From assembly GCA_028752905.1 (NCBI GenBank), contig JAQNBH010000012.1, forward strand, positions 21,706,570 to 21,770,569: a DNA stretch of 64,000 bases, given 5' to 3'. Source of the DNA: Cladorhizidae sp. MBARI D1340-BT2. Lineage: Eukaryota; Porifera; Demospongiae; Poecilosclerida; Cladorhizidae. A program made the position numbers and the translations under genes. The notes beneath the pieces are model-generated. The model had not been told where the DNA came from, ran no database searches, and saw only the letters and a list, made by a program, of their open reading frames with translations. This document shows positions 11,165-24,000 of the stretch, piece after piece; the stretch's first letter is position 1; the number at the start of each line of letters is the position of its first letter.

Positions 11165-11485
11165 GTCTGATTCCTGGCCATTAGAACCGACCAAGAACTC
11201 TGGCCGTAGTTTTCTTCCTGCCCAAGTGCCCTGCCATTGGGATGGTGTGTGCTGTCCTCAGGACCATGTCCCTGTAAGCTGTTGGCACGATGAGTTGTCG
11301 CACTAACCCACCTGTCTCTTCTGCCTCCTGTCTGTGATAGACAAGGCCATATATACACTGTCTGGACCTTCTGTCTGCTACAGAACATATGAAAGAGTTG
11401 GATCCATCTGCTGTTCCTGCAGTCTCTTACTAGGATAGAAAAATTGGTTTGGTTAATTATGGAGTAAAAGAGTGAATGACTCAGG
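11165..11485 (-). pseudogene. Ty3/gypsy integrase zinc-binding (H2C2) relic
   Basis: The minus strand encodes RQLIVPTAYRDMVLRTAH followed by MAGHLGRKKT and a WPGIRQ segment. This is the usual integrase N-terminal zinc-binding region with its two histidines. The two cysteines expected next are absent because the sequence runs straight into the RT fragment. In an intact gypsy element integrase follows RT, so the order here is wrong, pointing to rearrangement or a fusion of two copies. Confidence 0.8.
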
Positions 11486-11700
11486 TGCAACAAAGCACAT
11501 CCGAGTCCAAAACAATATAGTTTCCTGAGCTTCTATTTTGTCTACTATTGAACACTAGATCACTGCGCCTTAATTCTTGATTGCCCTAGGCTCTAGGACA
11601 GGTGGGAACAGACCAACTATGGTCAAGCTAGTAAGAGCCAATGAAGTGCTTGCTGTTCTCGCAAATTAGTACAATTCAAACTATCATCTACGCCAGGCAT
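11486..11700. other. Spacer without recognisable feature
   Basis: Short non-repetitive stretch between the gypsy relic and the 39-bp array; nothing supported. Confidence 0.5.
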
Positions 11701-11715
11701 TTCTATCAAGCCGGA

Positions 11716-14700
11716 TCCCAGCTCTAAGGAGAGAGCAACACAATCCTTCCTCACCTACTCCAGCTCTAAGGAGAGAGCAACACAATCCTTCCTCACCTCC
11801 AGCTCTAAGGAAAGAGCAACACAATCCTTCCTCACCTACTCCAGCTCTAAGGAGAGAGCAACACAATCCTTCCTCACCTCCAGCTCTAAGGAGAGAGCAA
11901 CACAATCCTTCCTCACCTACTCCAGCTCTAAGGAGAGAGCAACACAATCCTTCCTCACCTCCAGCTCTAAGGAAAGAGCAACACAATCCTTCCTCACCTC
12001 CAGCTCTAAGGAGAGAGCAACACAATCCTTCCTCACCTACTCCAGCTCTAAGGAGAGAGCAACACAATCCTTCCTCACCTCCAGCTCTAAGGAGAGAGCA
12101 ACACAATCCTTCCTCACCTACTCCAGCTCTAAGGAGAGAGCAACACAATCCTTCCTCACCTCCAGCTCTAAGGAAAGAGCAACACAATCCTTCCTCACCT
12201 CCAGCTCTAAGGAGAGAGCAACACAATCCTTCCTCACCTACTCCAGCTCTAAGGAGAGAGCAACACAATCCTTCCTCACCTCCAGCTCTAAGGAGAGAGC
12301 AACACAATCCTTCCTCACCTCCAGCTCTAAGGAGAGAGCAACACAATCCTTCCTCACCTACTCCAGCTCTAAGGAGAGAGCAACACAATCCTTCCTCACC
12401 TCCAGCTCTAAGGAGAGAGCAACACAATCCTTCCTCACCTCCAGCTCTAAGGAGAGAGCAACACAAGCCTTCCTCACCTACTCCAGCTCTAAGGAGAGAG
12501 CAACACAATCCTTCCTCACCTCCAGCTCTAAGGAGAGAGCAACACAATCCTTCCTCACCTCCAGCTCTAAGGAGAGAGCAACACAATCCTTCCTCACCTC
12601 CAGCTCTAAGGAGAGAGCAACACAATCCTTCCTCACCTCCAGCTCTAAGGAGAGAGCAACACAATCCTTCCTCACCTCCAGCTCTAAGGAGAGAGCAACA
12701 CAATCCTTCCTCACCTACTCCAGCTCTAAGGAGAGAGCAACACAATCCTTCCTCACCTCCAGCTCTAAGGAAAGAGCAACACAATCCTTCCTCACCTCCA
12801 GCTCTAAGGAGAGAGCAACACAATCCTTCCTCACCTACTCCAGCTCTAAGGAGAGAGCAACACAATCCTTCCTCACCTCCAGCTCTAAGGAGAGAGCAAC
12901 ACAATCCTTCCTCACCTCCAGCTCTAAGGAGAGAGCAACACAATCCTTCCTCACCTACTCCAGCTCTAAGGAGAGAGCAACACAATCCTTCCTCACCTCC
13001 AGCTCTAAGGAGAGAGCAACACAATCCTTCCTCACCTCCAGCTCTAAGGAGAGAGCAACACAAGCCTTCCTCACCTACTCCAGCTCTAAGGAGAGAGCAA
13101 CACAATCCTTCCTCACCTCCAGCTCTAAGGAGAGAGCAACACAATCCTTCCTCACCTCCAGCTCTAAGGAGAGAGCAACACAATCCTTCCTCACCTCCAG
13201 CTCTAAGGAGAGAGCAACACAATCCTTCCTCACCTCCAGCTCTAAGGAGAGAGCAACACAATCCTTCCTCACCTCCAGCTCTAAGGAGAGAGCAACACAA
13301 TCCTTCCTCACCTACTCCAGCTCTAAGGAGAGAGCAACACAATCCTTCCTCACCTCCAGCTCTAAGGAGAGAGCAACACAATCCTTCCTCACCTCCAGCT
13401 CTAAGGAGAGAGCAACACAATCCTTCCTCACCTCCAGCTCTAAGGAGAGAGCAACACGATCCTTCCTCACCTCCAGCTCTAAGGAGAGAGCAACACGATC
13501 CTTCCTCACCTCCAGCTCTAAGGAGAGAGCAACACAATCCTTCCTCACCTCCAGCTCTAAGGAGAGAGCAACACAATCCTTCCTCACCTCCAGCTCTAAG
13601 GAGAGAGCAACACAATCCTTCCTCACCTCCAGCTCTAAGGAGAGAGCAACACAATCCTTCCTCACCTCCAGCTCTAAGGAGAGAGCAACACAATCCTTCC
13701 TCACCTCCAGCTCTAAGGAGAGAGCAACACAATCCTTCCTCACCTCCAGCTCTAAGGAGAGAGCAACACAATCCTTCCTCACCTCCAGCTCTAAGGAGAG
13801 AGCAACACAATCCTTCCTCACCTACTCCAGCTCTAAGGAGAGAGCAACACAATCCTTCCTCACCTACTCCAGCTCTAAGGAGAGAGCAACACAATCCTTC
13901 CTCACCTACTCCAGCTCTAAGGAGAGAGCAACACAATCCTTCCTCACCTACTCCAGCTCTAAGGAGAGAGCAACACAATCCTTCCTCACCTCCAGCTCTA
14001 AGGAGAGAGCAACACAATCCTTCCTCACCTCCAGCTCTAAGGAGAGAGCAACACAATCCTTCCTCACCTACTCCAGCTCTAAGGAGAGAGCAACACAATC
14101 CTTCCTCACCTCCAGCTCTAAGGAGAGAGCAACACAATCCTTCCTCACCTACTCCAGCTCTAAGGAGAGAGCAACACAATCCTTCCTCACCTCCAGCTCT
14201 AAGGAGAGAGCAACACAATCCTTCCTCACCTACTCCAGCTCTAAGGAGAGAGCAACACAATCCTTCCTCACCTCCAGCTCTAAGGAGAGAGCAACACAAT
14301 CCTTCCTCACCTCCAGCTCTAAGGAGAGAGCAACACAATCCTTCCTCACCTCCAGCTCTAAGGAGAGAGCAACACAATCCTTCCTCACCTCCAGCTCTAA
14401 GGAGAGAGCAACACAATCCTTCCTCACCTCCAGCTCTAAGGAGAGAGCAACACAATCCTTCCTCACCTCCAGCTCTAAGGAGAGAGCAACACAATCCTTC
14501 CTCACCTCCAGCTCTAAGGAGAGAGCAACACAATCCTTCCTCACCTCCAGCTCTAAGGAGAGAGCAACACAATCCTTCCTCACCTCCAGCTCTAAGGAGA
14601 GAGCAACACAATCCTTCCTCACCTCCAGCTCTAAGGAGAGAGCAACACAATCCTTCCTCACCTCCAGCTCTAAGGAGAGAGCAACACAATCCTTCCTCAC

Positions 14701-16367
14701 CTCCAGCTCTAAGGAGAGAGCAACACAATCCTTCCTCACCTACTCCAGCTCTAAGGAGAGAGCAACACAATCCTTCCTCACCTCCAGCTCTAAGGAGAGA
14801 GCAACACAATCCTTCCTCACCTCCAGCTCTAAGGAGAGAGCAACACAATCCTTCCTCACCTCCAGCTCTAAGGAGAGAGCAACACAATCCTTCCTCACCT
14901 CCAGCTCTAAGGAGAGAGCAACACAATCCTTCCTCACCTCCAGCTCTAAGGAGAGAGCAACACAATCCTTCCTCACCTCCAGCTCTAAGGAGAGAGCAAC
15001 ACAATCCTTCCTCACCTACTCCAGCTCTAAGGAGAGAGCAACACAATCCTTCCTCACCTACTCCAGCTCTAAGGAGAGAGCAACACAATCCTTCCTCACC
15101 TACTCCAGCTCTAAGGAGAGAGCAACACAATCCTTCCTCACCTCCAGCTCTAAGGAGAGAGCAACACAATCCTTCCTCACCTCCAGCTCTAAGGAGAGAG
15201 CAACACAATCCTTCCTCACCTCCAGCTCTAAGGAGAGAGCAACACAATCCTTCCTCACCTACTCCAGCTCTAAGGAGAGAGCAACACAATCCTTCCTCAC
15301 CTCCAGCTCTAAGGAGAGAGCAACACAATCCTTCCTCACCTACTCCAGCTCTAAGGAGAGAGCAACACAATCCTTCCTCACCTCCAGCTCTAAGGAGAGA
15401 GCAACACAATCCTTCCTCACCTCCAGCTCTAAGGAGAGAGAACACAAGCCTTCCTCACCTACTCCAGCTCTAAGGAGAGAGCAACACAATCCTTCCTCAC
15501 CTCCAGCTCTAAGGAGAGAGCAACACAATCCTTCCTCACCTCCAGCTCTAAGGAGAGAGCAACACAATCCTTCCTCACATCCAGCTCTAAGGAGAGAGCA
15601 ACACAATCCTTCCTCACCTCCAGCTCTAAGGAGAGAGCAACACAATCCTTCCTCACCTCCAGCTCTAAGGAGAGAGCAACACAATCCTTCCTCACCTACT
15701 CCAGCTCTAAGGAGAGAGCAACACAATCCTTCCTCACCTACTCCAGCTCTAAGGAGAGAGCAACACAATCCTTCCTCACCTCCAGCTCTAAGGAGAGAGC
15801 AACACAATCCTTCCTCACCTCCAGCTCTAAGGAGAGAGCAACACAATCCTTCCTCACCTCCAGCTCTAAGGAGAGAGCAACACAATCCTTCCTCACCTCC
15901 AGCTCTAAGGAGAGAGCAACACAATCCTTCCTCACCTCCAGCTCTAAGGAGAGAGCAACACAATCCTTCCTCACCTCCAGCTCTAAGGAGAGAGCAACAC
16001 AATCCTTCCTCACCTCCAGCTCTAAGGAGAGAGCAACACAATCCTTCCTCACCTCCAGCTCTAAGGAGAGAGCAACACAATCCTTCCTCACCTCCAGCTC
16101 TAAGGAGAGAGCAACACAATCCTTCCTCACCTCCAGCTCTAAGGAGAGAGCAACACAATCCTTCCTCACCTCCAGCTCTAAGGAGAGAGCAACACAATCC
16201 TTCCTCACCTCCAGCTCTAAGGAGAGAGCAACACAATCCTTCCTCACCTACTCCAGCTCTAAGGAGAGAGCAACACAATCCTTCCTCACCTCCAGCTCTA
16301 AGGAGAGAGCAACACAATCCTTCCTCACCTCCAGCTCTAAGGAGAGAGCAACACAATCCTTCCTCAC
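11716..16367 (+). repeat. 39/42-bp minisatellite, ~117 copies
   Basis: The unit contains cagctctaaggagagagcaa then cacaatccttcctcacctc. A variant is 3 bp longer (cctactc instead of cctc). Because both lengths are multiples of three, two minus-strand frames stay open over kilobases. A single-base deletion at about 15441 breaks the long frame, and three units carry acaagcct instead of acaatcct. Repeated order of unit types shows a higher-order period of 597 bp. There is no sign of a host exon, so I treat it as a satellite and not a protein. Confidence 0.97.
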
Positions 16368-16368
16368 C

Positions 16369-16680
16369 CCCTCAGGCATTGAGTGTTCCTCAATTAGGAT
16401 TAGAAGCACTGCAAATAACAGATGAATAATAATTTATAGCCCGTCCAACACTTAGCGATGCATTGGAGTATGTGAAGTTATGGGAAACTCAAATCCCGAT
16501 TGTCATCAGTCATGTGTGATTACTGAGGGGTCAGTAGAAAAACTAGAAGAGGAAGTCATTCATGGTTACCTTCCAGATAGCCAGGCTATCGACTCCTCAG
16601 CTTAACTAAACTCCCCATGAGGTTTCTTGATGCCAGACAAAATCTAGTCATAGTCTACGGAATGCAAGTAGTTTAATGCA
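16369..16680 (+). repeat. Direct repeat, copy 1 (retroelement-derived segment)
   Basis: It begins ctcaggcattgagtgttcc and ends agtagtttaatgca. Nearly the same sequence recurs at 16787-17066 minus a ~24-bp piece and a 3-bp gap. The intervening segment 16681-16786 contains endonuclease-like coding, so the duplication arose inside a retroelement. Confidence 0.85.
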
Positions 16681-17590
16681 TTTCTTGCCTTTAATTATGG
16701 ACTGGATGTGATTTGTATCACTGAAACTTGGTTAGCAGGTGATGTGAATGATGAATTGCACCCCTCCCAACTTTATTGGTTATTCTCAGGCATTGAGTGT
16801 TCCTCAATTAGGATTAGAAGCACTGCAAATAACAGATGAATAATAATTTATAGTGGAGTATGTGAAGTTATGGGAAACTCAAATCCCGATTGTCATCAGT
16901 CATGTGTGATTGAGGGGTCAGTAGAAAAACTAGAAGAGGAAGTCATTCATGGTTACCTTCCAGACAGCCAGGCTATCGACTCCTCAGCTTAACTAAACTC
17001 CCCATGAGGTTTCTTGATGCCAGACAAAATCTAGTCATAGTCTACGGAATGCAAGTAGTTTAATGCACACACCCACCTGCTTCACTTGAAGTCTTCCTTA
17101 TAGAAATATTAAATCATCTTTGCAAACTTCCTGAAAACTGCAATCTGATCATCATTGGAGACTCAATATTCCAGATGTCAATTGACACTCTGCAGGCTTT
17201 TCCTCCTCTCATCACTTTGTGACTTAGTTTCCAATCTAAACTCAGCTGGTAGCTAGCCCAACTCATAAATCTGGAAATATACTTTACAAACTCACCTGAC
17301 AGAATAAACACCCTCTCAGTTGCCATTCCTTGTGATAAATTGGTTTCAGACCTCGATTTCATTTCTGTCAATGTATCTCTGAAAAGCTTTCCAAAGGTAT
17401 CCACAGAGCTGGTGTTGTCCTTAACTAAAGGCAGACATGGCACTTATTGATGACTATCTTTTAAATGAGAATTTTGATGCTATCCTCCACAGGTGTCAAC
17501 AACACACGGAATGTAAAATTAATTGTGCATGTCACATGCTTAATCCTCCCCTGCTGACCCTCCCACAAAGATTCTCACATAAATGGTTTA
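16681..17590 (+). pseudogene. CR1-like non-LTR retrotransposon, endonuclease part (with direct-repeat copy 2)
   Basis: On the + strand YGLDVICITETWLAGDV is the classic APE-type endonuclease segment of CR1/L2-class elements. Copy 2 of the direct repeat follows at 16787-17066. Then come NCNLIIIGD (GDFN-type catalytic motif, here GDSI), AQLINLEI/ASPTHKSGNIL and DKLVSDLDFISVNVS in shifting frames. Stops and frameshifts are frequent. The reading continues as SHKWFN, which is exactly where the 37-bp array begins. The RT half of what looks like the same element resumes at 22210. Confidence 0.8.
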
Positions 17591-20500
17591 ACCTGAATGC
17601 CATGTAAACCATACTCCCACACTCCTAACCTGAATGCCATATAAACCATACTCCCACACTTCTAACCTGAATGCCATATAAAGCATACTCCCACACTACT
17701 AACCTGAATGCCATGTAAACCATACTCCCACACTTCTAACCTGAATGCCATATAAACCATACTCCCACACTTCTAACCTGAATGCCATGTAAACCATACT
17801 CACACACTTCTAACCTGAATGCCATGTAAACCATACTCCCACACTTCTAACCTGAATGCCATATAAACCATACTCCCACACTTCTAACCTGAATGCCATG
17901 TAAACCATACTCCCACACTTCCAACCTGAATGCCATATAAACCATACACCCACACTACTAACCTGAATGCCATATAAACCATACTCCCACACTTCTAACC
18001 TGAATGCCATGTAAACCATACTGCCACACTTCTAACCTGAATGCCATATAAACCATACTCCCACACTTCTAACCTGAATGCCATGTAAACCATACTCCCA
18101 CACTTCTAACCTGAATGCCATGTAAACCATACTCCCACACTTCTAACCTGAATGCCATATAAACCATACTCCCACACTTCTAACCTGAATGCCATGTAAA
18201 TCATACTCCCACACTTCTAACCTGAATGCCATATAAACCATACTCCCACACTTCTAACCTGAATGCCATGTAAACCATACTCCCCACACTCCTAACCTGA
18301 ATGCAATATAAACCATACTCCCACACTCCTAACCTGAATATATAAACCATACTCCCACACTTCTAACCTGAATGCCATATAAACCATACTCCCACACTTC
18401 TAACCTGAATGCCATGTAAACCATACTCCCACACTTCTAACCTGAATGCCATATAAACCATACTCCCACACTCCTAACCTGAATATATAAACCATACTCC
18501 CACACTTCTAACCTGAATGCCATATAAACCATACTCCCACACTTCTGACCTGAATGCTATGGAAACCATACTCCCACACTTCTAACCTGAATGCCATATA
18601 AACCATACTCCCACACTTCTAACCTGAATGCCATATAAACCATACTCCCACACTTCTAACCTGAATGCCATATAAACCATACTCCCATACTTCTAACCTG
18701 AATGCCATATAAACCATACTCCCACACTTCTAACCTGAATGCCATGTAAACCATACTCCCACACTTCTAACCTGAATGCCATGTAAACCATACTCCCACA
18801 CTTCTAACCTGAATGCCATGTAAACCATACTCCCACACTTCTAACCTGAATGCCATATAAACCATACTGCCACACTTCTAACCTGAATGCCATATAAACC
18901 ATACTCCCACACTTCTAACCTGAATGCCATATAAACCATACTCCCACACTTCTAACCTGAATGCCATGTAAACCATACTCCCACACTTCTAACCTGAATG
19001 CCATGTAAACCATACTCACACACTTCTAACCTGAATGCCATGTAAACCATACTCCCACACTTCTAACCTGAATGCCATGTAAACCATACTCCCACACTTC
19101 TAACCTGAATGCCATGTAAACCATACTGCCACACTTCTAACCTGAATGCCATATAAACCATACTCCCACACTTCTAACCTGAATGCCATATAAACCATAC
19201 TCCCCACACTCCTAACCTGAATGCAATGTAAACCATACTCCCACACTTCTAACCTGAATGCCATATAAACCATACTCCCACACTTCTAACCTGAATGCCA
19301 TGTAAACCATACTCCGACACTTCTAACCTGAATGCCATATAAACCATACTCCCACACTTCTAACCTGAATGCCATATAAACCTTACTCCCACACTTCTTC
19401 TAACCTGAATGCCATGTAAACCATACTCCGACACTTCTAACCTGAATGCCATATAAACCATACTCCCACACTTCTAACCTGAATGCCATGTAAACCATAC
19501 TCCCCATACTCCTAACCTGAATGCAATATAAACCATACTCCCACACTCCTAACCTGAATATATAAACCATACTCCCACACTTCTAACCTGAATGCCATAT
19601 AAACCATACTCCCACACTTCTAACCTGAATGCCATGTAAACCATACTCCCACACTTCTAACCTGAATGCCATATAAACCATACTCCCACACTCCTAACCT
19701 GAATATATAAACCATACTCCCACACTTCTAACCTGAATGCCATATAAACCATACTCCCACACTTCTGACCTGAATGCTATGGAAACCATACTCCCACACT
19801 TCTAACCTGAATGCCATATAAACCATACTCCCACACTTCTAACCTGAATGCCATATAAACCATACTCCCACACTTCTAACCTGAATGCCATATAAACCAT
19901 ACTCCCATACTTCTAACCTGAATGCCATATAAACCATACTCCCACACTTCTAACCTGAATGCCATGTAAACCATACTCCCACACTTCTAACCTGAATGCC
20001 ATGTAAACCATACTCCCACACTTCTAACCTGAATGCCATGTAAACCATACTCCCACACTTCTAACCTGAATGCCATATAAACCATACTGCCACACTTCTA
20101 ACCTGAATGCCATATAAACCATACTCCCACACTTCTAACCTGAATGCCATATAAACCATACTCCCACACTTCTAACCTGAATGCCATGTAAACCATACTC
20201 CCACACTTCTAACCTGAATGCCATGTAAACCATACTCACACACTTCTAACCTGAATGCCATGTAAACCATACTCCCACACTTCTAACCTGAATGCCATGT
20301 AAACCATACTCCCACACTTCTAACCTGAATGCCATGTAAACCATACTGCCACACTTCTAACCTGAATGCCATATAAACCATACTCCCACACTTCTAACCT
20401 GAATGCCATATAAACCATACTCCCCACACTCCTAACCTGAATGCAATGTAAACCATACTCCCACACTTCTAACCTGAATGCCATATAAACCATACTCCCA

Positions 20501-22203
20501 CACTTCTAACCTGAATGCCATGTAAACCATACTCCGACACTTCTAACCTGAATGCCATATAAACCATACTCCCACACTTCTAACCTGAATGCCATATAAA
20601 CCTTACTCCCACACTTCTTCTAACCTGAATGCCATGTAAACCATACTCCGACACTTCTAACCTGAATGCCATATAAACCATACTCCCACACTTCTAACCT
20701 GAATGCCATGTAAACCATACTCCCACACTCCTAACCTGAATGCCATATAAACCATACTCCCACACTTCTAACCTGAATGCCATATAAACCATACTCCCAC
20801 ATTCCTAACTTGAATGCCATGTAAACCATACTCACACACTTCTAACCTGAATGCCACATAAACCATACTCCCACACTCCTAACCTGAATGCCATATAAAC
20901 CATACACCCACACTTCTAACCTCAATGCCATATATACCATACTCCCACACTTCTAACCTGAATGCCATGTAAACCATACTCCCACACTTCTAACCTGAAT
21001 GCCATGTAAACCATACTGCCACACTTCTAACCTGAATGCCATATAAACCATACTCCCACACTTCTAACCTGAATGCCATATAAACCATACTCCCACACTC
21101 CTAACCTGAATGCCATGTAAACCATACTCACACACTTCTAACCTGAATGCCATATAAACCATACTCCCACACTTCTAACCTGAATGCCATATAAACCTTA
21201 CTCCCACACTTCTAACCTGAATGCCATGTAAACCATACTCCGACACTTCTAACCTGAATGCCATATAAACCATACTCCCACACTTCTAACCTGAATGCCA
21301 TGTAAACCATACTGCCACACTCCTAACCTAACCTGAATGCCATATAAACCATACTCCCACACTTCTTACCTGAATGCCATATAAACTATACTCCCACATT
21401 CCTAACCTGAATGCCATATAAACCATACTCCCACACTTCTAACCTGAATGCCATGTAAACCATACTCCCACACTTCTAACCTGAATGCCATATAAACCAT
21501 ACTCCCACACTTCTAATCTGAATGCCATGTAAACCATACTCCCACACTTCTAACCTGAATGCCATGTAAACCATACTCCCACACTCCTAACCTGAATGCC
21601 ATATAAACCATACCCCCACACTTCTAACCTGAATGCCATATAAACCATACCCCCACACTTCTAACCTGAATGCCATATAAACCATACTCCCACACTTCTA
21701 ACCTGAATGCCATATAAACCATACCCCCACACTTCTAACCTGAATGCCATATAAACCATACTCCCATATTTCTAACCTTAATGCCATATAAACCATACTC
21801 CCACACTTCTAACCTGAATGCCATGTAAACCATACTCCCACACTTCTAACCTGAATGCCATATAAACCATACTCACACACTTCTAATCTGAATGCCATGT
21901 AAACCATACTCCCACACTTCTAACCTGAATGCCATGTAAACCATACTCCCACACTTCTAACCTGAATGCCATATAAACCATACTGCCACACTTCTAACCT
22001 GAATGCCATGTAAACCATACTCCCACACTTCTAACCTGAATGCCATGTAAACCATACTCCCACACTTCTAACCTGAATGCCATGTAAACCATACTCCCAC
22101 ACTTCTAACCTGAATACCATATAAACCATACTCCCACACTCCTAACCTGAATGCCATATAAACCGTCCCACACTTCTAACCTGAATACCATATAAACCAT
22201 ACT
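17588..22203 (+). repeat. 37-bp minisatellite, ~125 copies
   Basis: The unit contains aacctgaatgccatataaac then catactcccacacttct. Variants include atgt/atat, ctcc/ctgcc/ccccac and a 29-bp short unit lacking tgccat. Marker variants recur exactly 1220 bp apart (18281/19501, 19201/20421, 19391/20611), so a 33-unit block was duplicated. The array sits between the endonuclease and RT of a CR1-like relic. Confidence 0.97.
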
Positions 22204-23330
22204 CGTCCCGTACTTGTACACTTCGTTGTCGTGCTATGAAGTTAAAAATCTCCACATGAGTTTGCTAGAAATGAAATCAGATCTCTATGAACTAATCAGC
22301 ACTGCTAAGAGTGAATATATAGTCTCCACAAAGATTAATGGTAGATATATCTGCACCCAAGTTTCCTGAGCAAGAATACTTCATTACCACTCTATATGTC
22401 TCATGACTCTATGCCTATTTATGGCGATAGCTGTAGAGGTTTTTCAATTCAACCCCTTCAGAAGTAAATATCCTCTTGGCCCCTTTAATACCGTAACCTC
22501 TTCATCGTCTCAGTTTAGTACAATAGATGCAAGTACGAAGTAGATGAGGTGTCTAAGATGGACCAAAAGAAGCTGCAAGTCCAACTTACTTACATCTTTT
22601 AGTTAAATCAGGCGTACCTCTAGTAGCACTTGCTATTTCTTATATACATCCATGACTTAACAGAAGCTATTTCTTGCTCGTCAGACTTCCTATTTGCAGA
22701 TGATGCAAAACTCGTTGAGACCATTTCATCGGACTCTGACACATGTCAACTTGATCATGGATCCGTGCTGTGACAAATGGTGTCTGATTCAGAATGCACT
22801 AAAGTATACTGCAATACACTTTACTATATCCAGTGATTCACGTCCTACTTACCTTTAACTGAACTACAATCAGCAAGTTGGTCTGCTCATTATAGCCACA
22901 TCTGCATGAAAGCTCAACAGAGCTTACACATGAAAAGATTCACCTTTATCTGGTTAGAATCCACCTTACCTATTGTTCCCAGCTTTGGAGGCCGCTTCTT
23001 AGGATATCTCAAGTGCATTGAAAAAGTGCAATGATGTGCCACAAAGTTCATTTTACACAACTACTCTTCTGTCTACAAGTCAAGGCTCATTTCTCTTCAT
23101 CAACTTCCTCTCATATACTTGGTGGAATTCCAGGATATTCTAGTTAAGTGTCTAAAGATTCCTTCAAATATTCAAATATTTTCACTTTCTGAACCAGATG
23201 GTCGGCTTCAAATAGACTGCGGTACAGCAGGTATTGCAATACTTCATGCAGATCCTGTTTCTACTTATCATGTGATTCATCTTTGGAAGTTGTTGATCTT
23301 AGGAAGTCCTTCACAATTCTGAAGTTGAAA
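22204..23330 (+). pseudogene. CR1-like non-LTR retrotransposon, reverse transcriptase part
   Basis: LLFLIYIHDLTEAI, then FLFADDAKLVETI at about 22691-22713 (intact FADD catalytic motif), then KCIEKVQ, ATKFILHNYSSVYKSRL and LHQLPLIYLVEFQDIL. These follow the order of a CR1-class RT palm, thumb and C-terminal region. Many stops and frameshifts make it non-functional. It is in the same orientation as, and complementary in content to, the endonuclease relic left of the 37-bp array. Confidence 0.85.
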
Positions 23331-23965
23331 GATGATTATGGCAGCATTTCTTAATCTATTAATGATCCCCAGAGAGCCTGCACCTATCAATTTTTGTTAA
23401 TTAACTAGCTTAATTACAGGTATATATTCCTATATATATATATCTCCGGCTACACCCTTACACTTATCATTGGTGACAGTCTGTCAACAATGTATGTCAG
23501 TATTACTTTTGTGCCATTCTCATTCCAGAATATTGTTGCAAAGTTCATCATCATCATCATCACATCATCATCATCATCATCACATCATCATCATCATCAT
23601 CATCACATCATCATCTTCATCATCAATCATCATCATCATCACATCATCATCATCATCATTACATCATCATCATCATTACATCATCATCACATCATCATCA
23701 CCATCATCATCACCACCACATCATCATCATCATCATAATAATAATAAAAATGATGATGACAACAAAACAATAACAACAAAAATAACAACAAAAACAATAA
23801 TAATAGCAACAACAATAATAATAATAATACGTCTTTCCTCTGGTTTAAGGATTATTGTTGGTTATTATTAATTTTATTTCCCTCATTTCCCTCCTTTCTT
23901 ACCACTCCATAATCATGTCAATGTTTGTTGTGTTAGTATATAAGTTCTGGTTTTATTTCTTTTTT
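23331..23965 (+). repeat. Trinucleotide microsatellites (ATC/CAT then AAT/AAC)
   Basis: About 23547-23735 is (ATC)n with interruptions, and 23736-23832 is AAT/AAC-rich. Frames through it give His- or Ser-rich peptides that are artefacts. The flanks hold no supported gene. Confidence 0.9.
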
Positions 23966-24000
23966 TGATGAATATATACTTTTTGTTTATAATAATAATG

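Noticed and set aside
11716..16367. Centromeric satellite
   Set aside because: Only 4.65 kb long and flanked directly by retroelement fragments, with several unrelated satellites nearby; nothing specifically indicates a centromere.
23470..23871. His/Ser-rich ORFs of 133 and 82 residues
   Set aside because: They translate ATC microsatellite in different frames.
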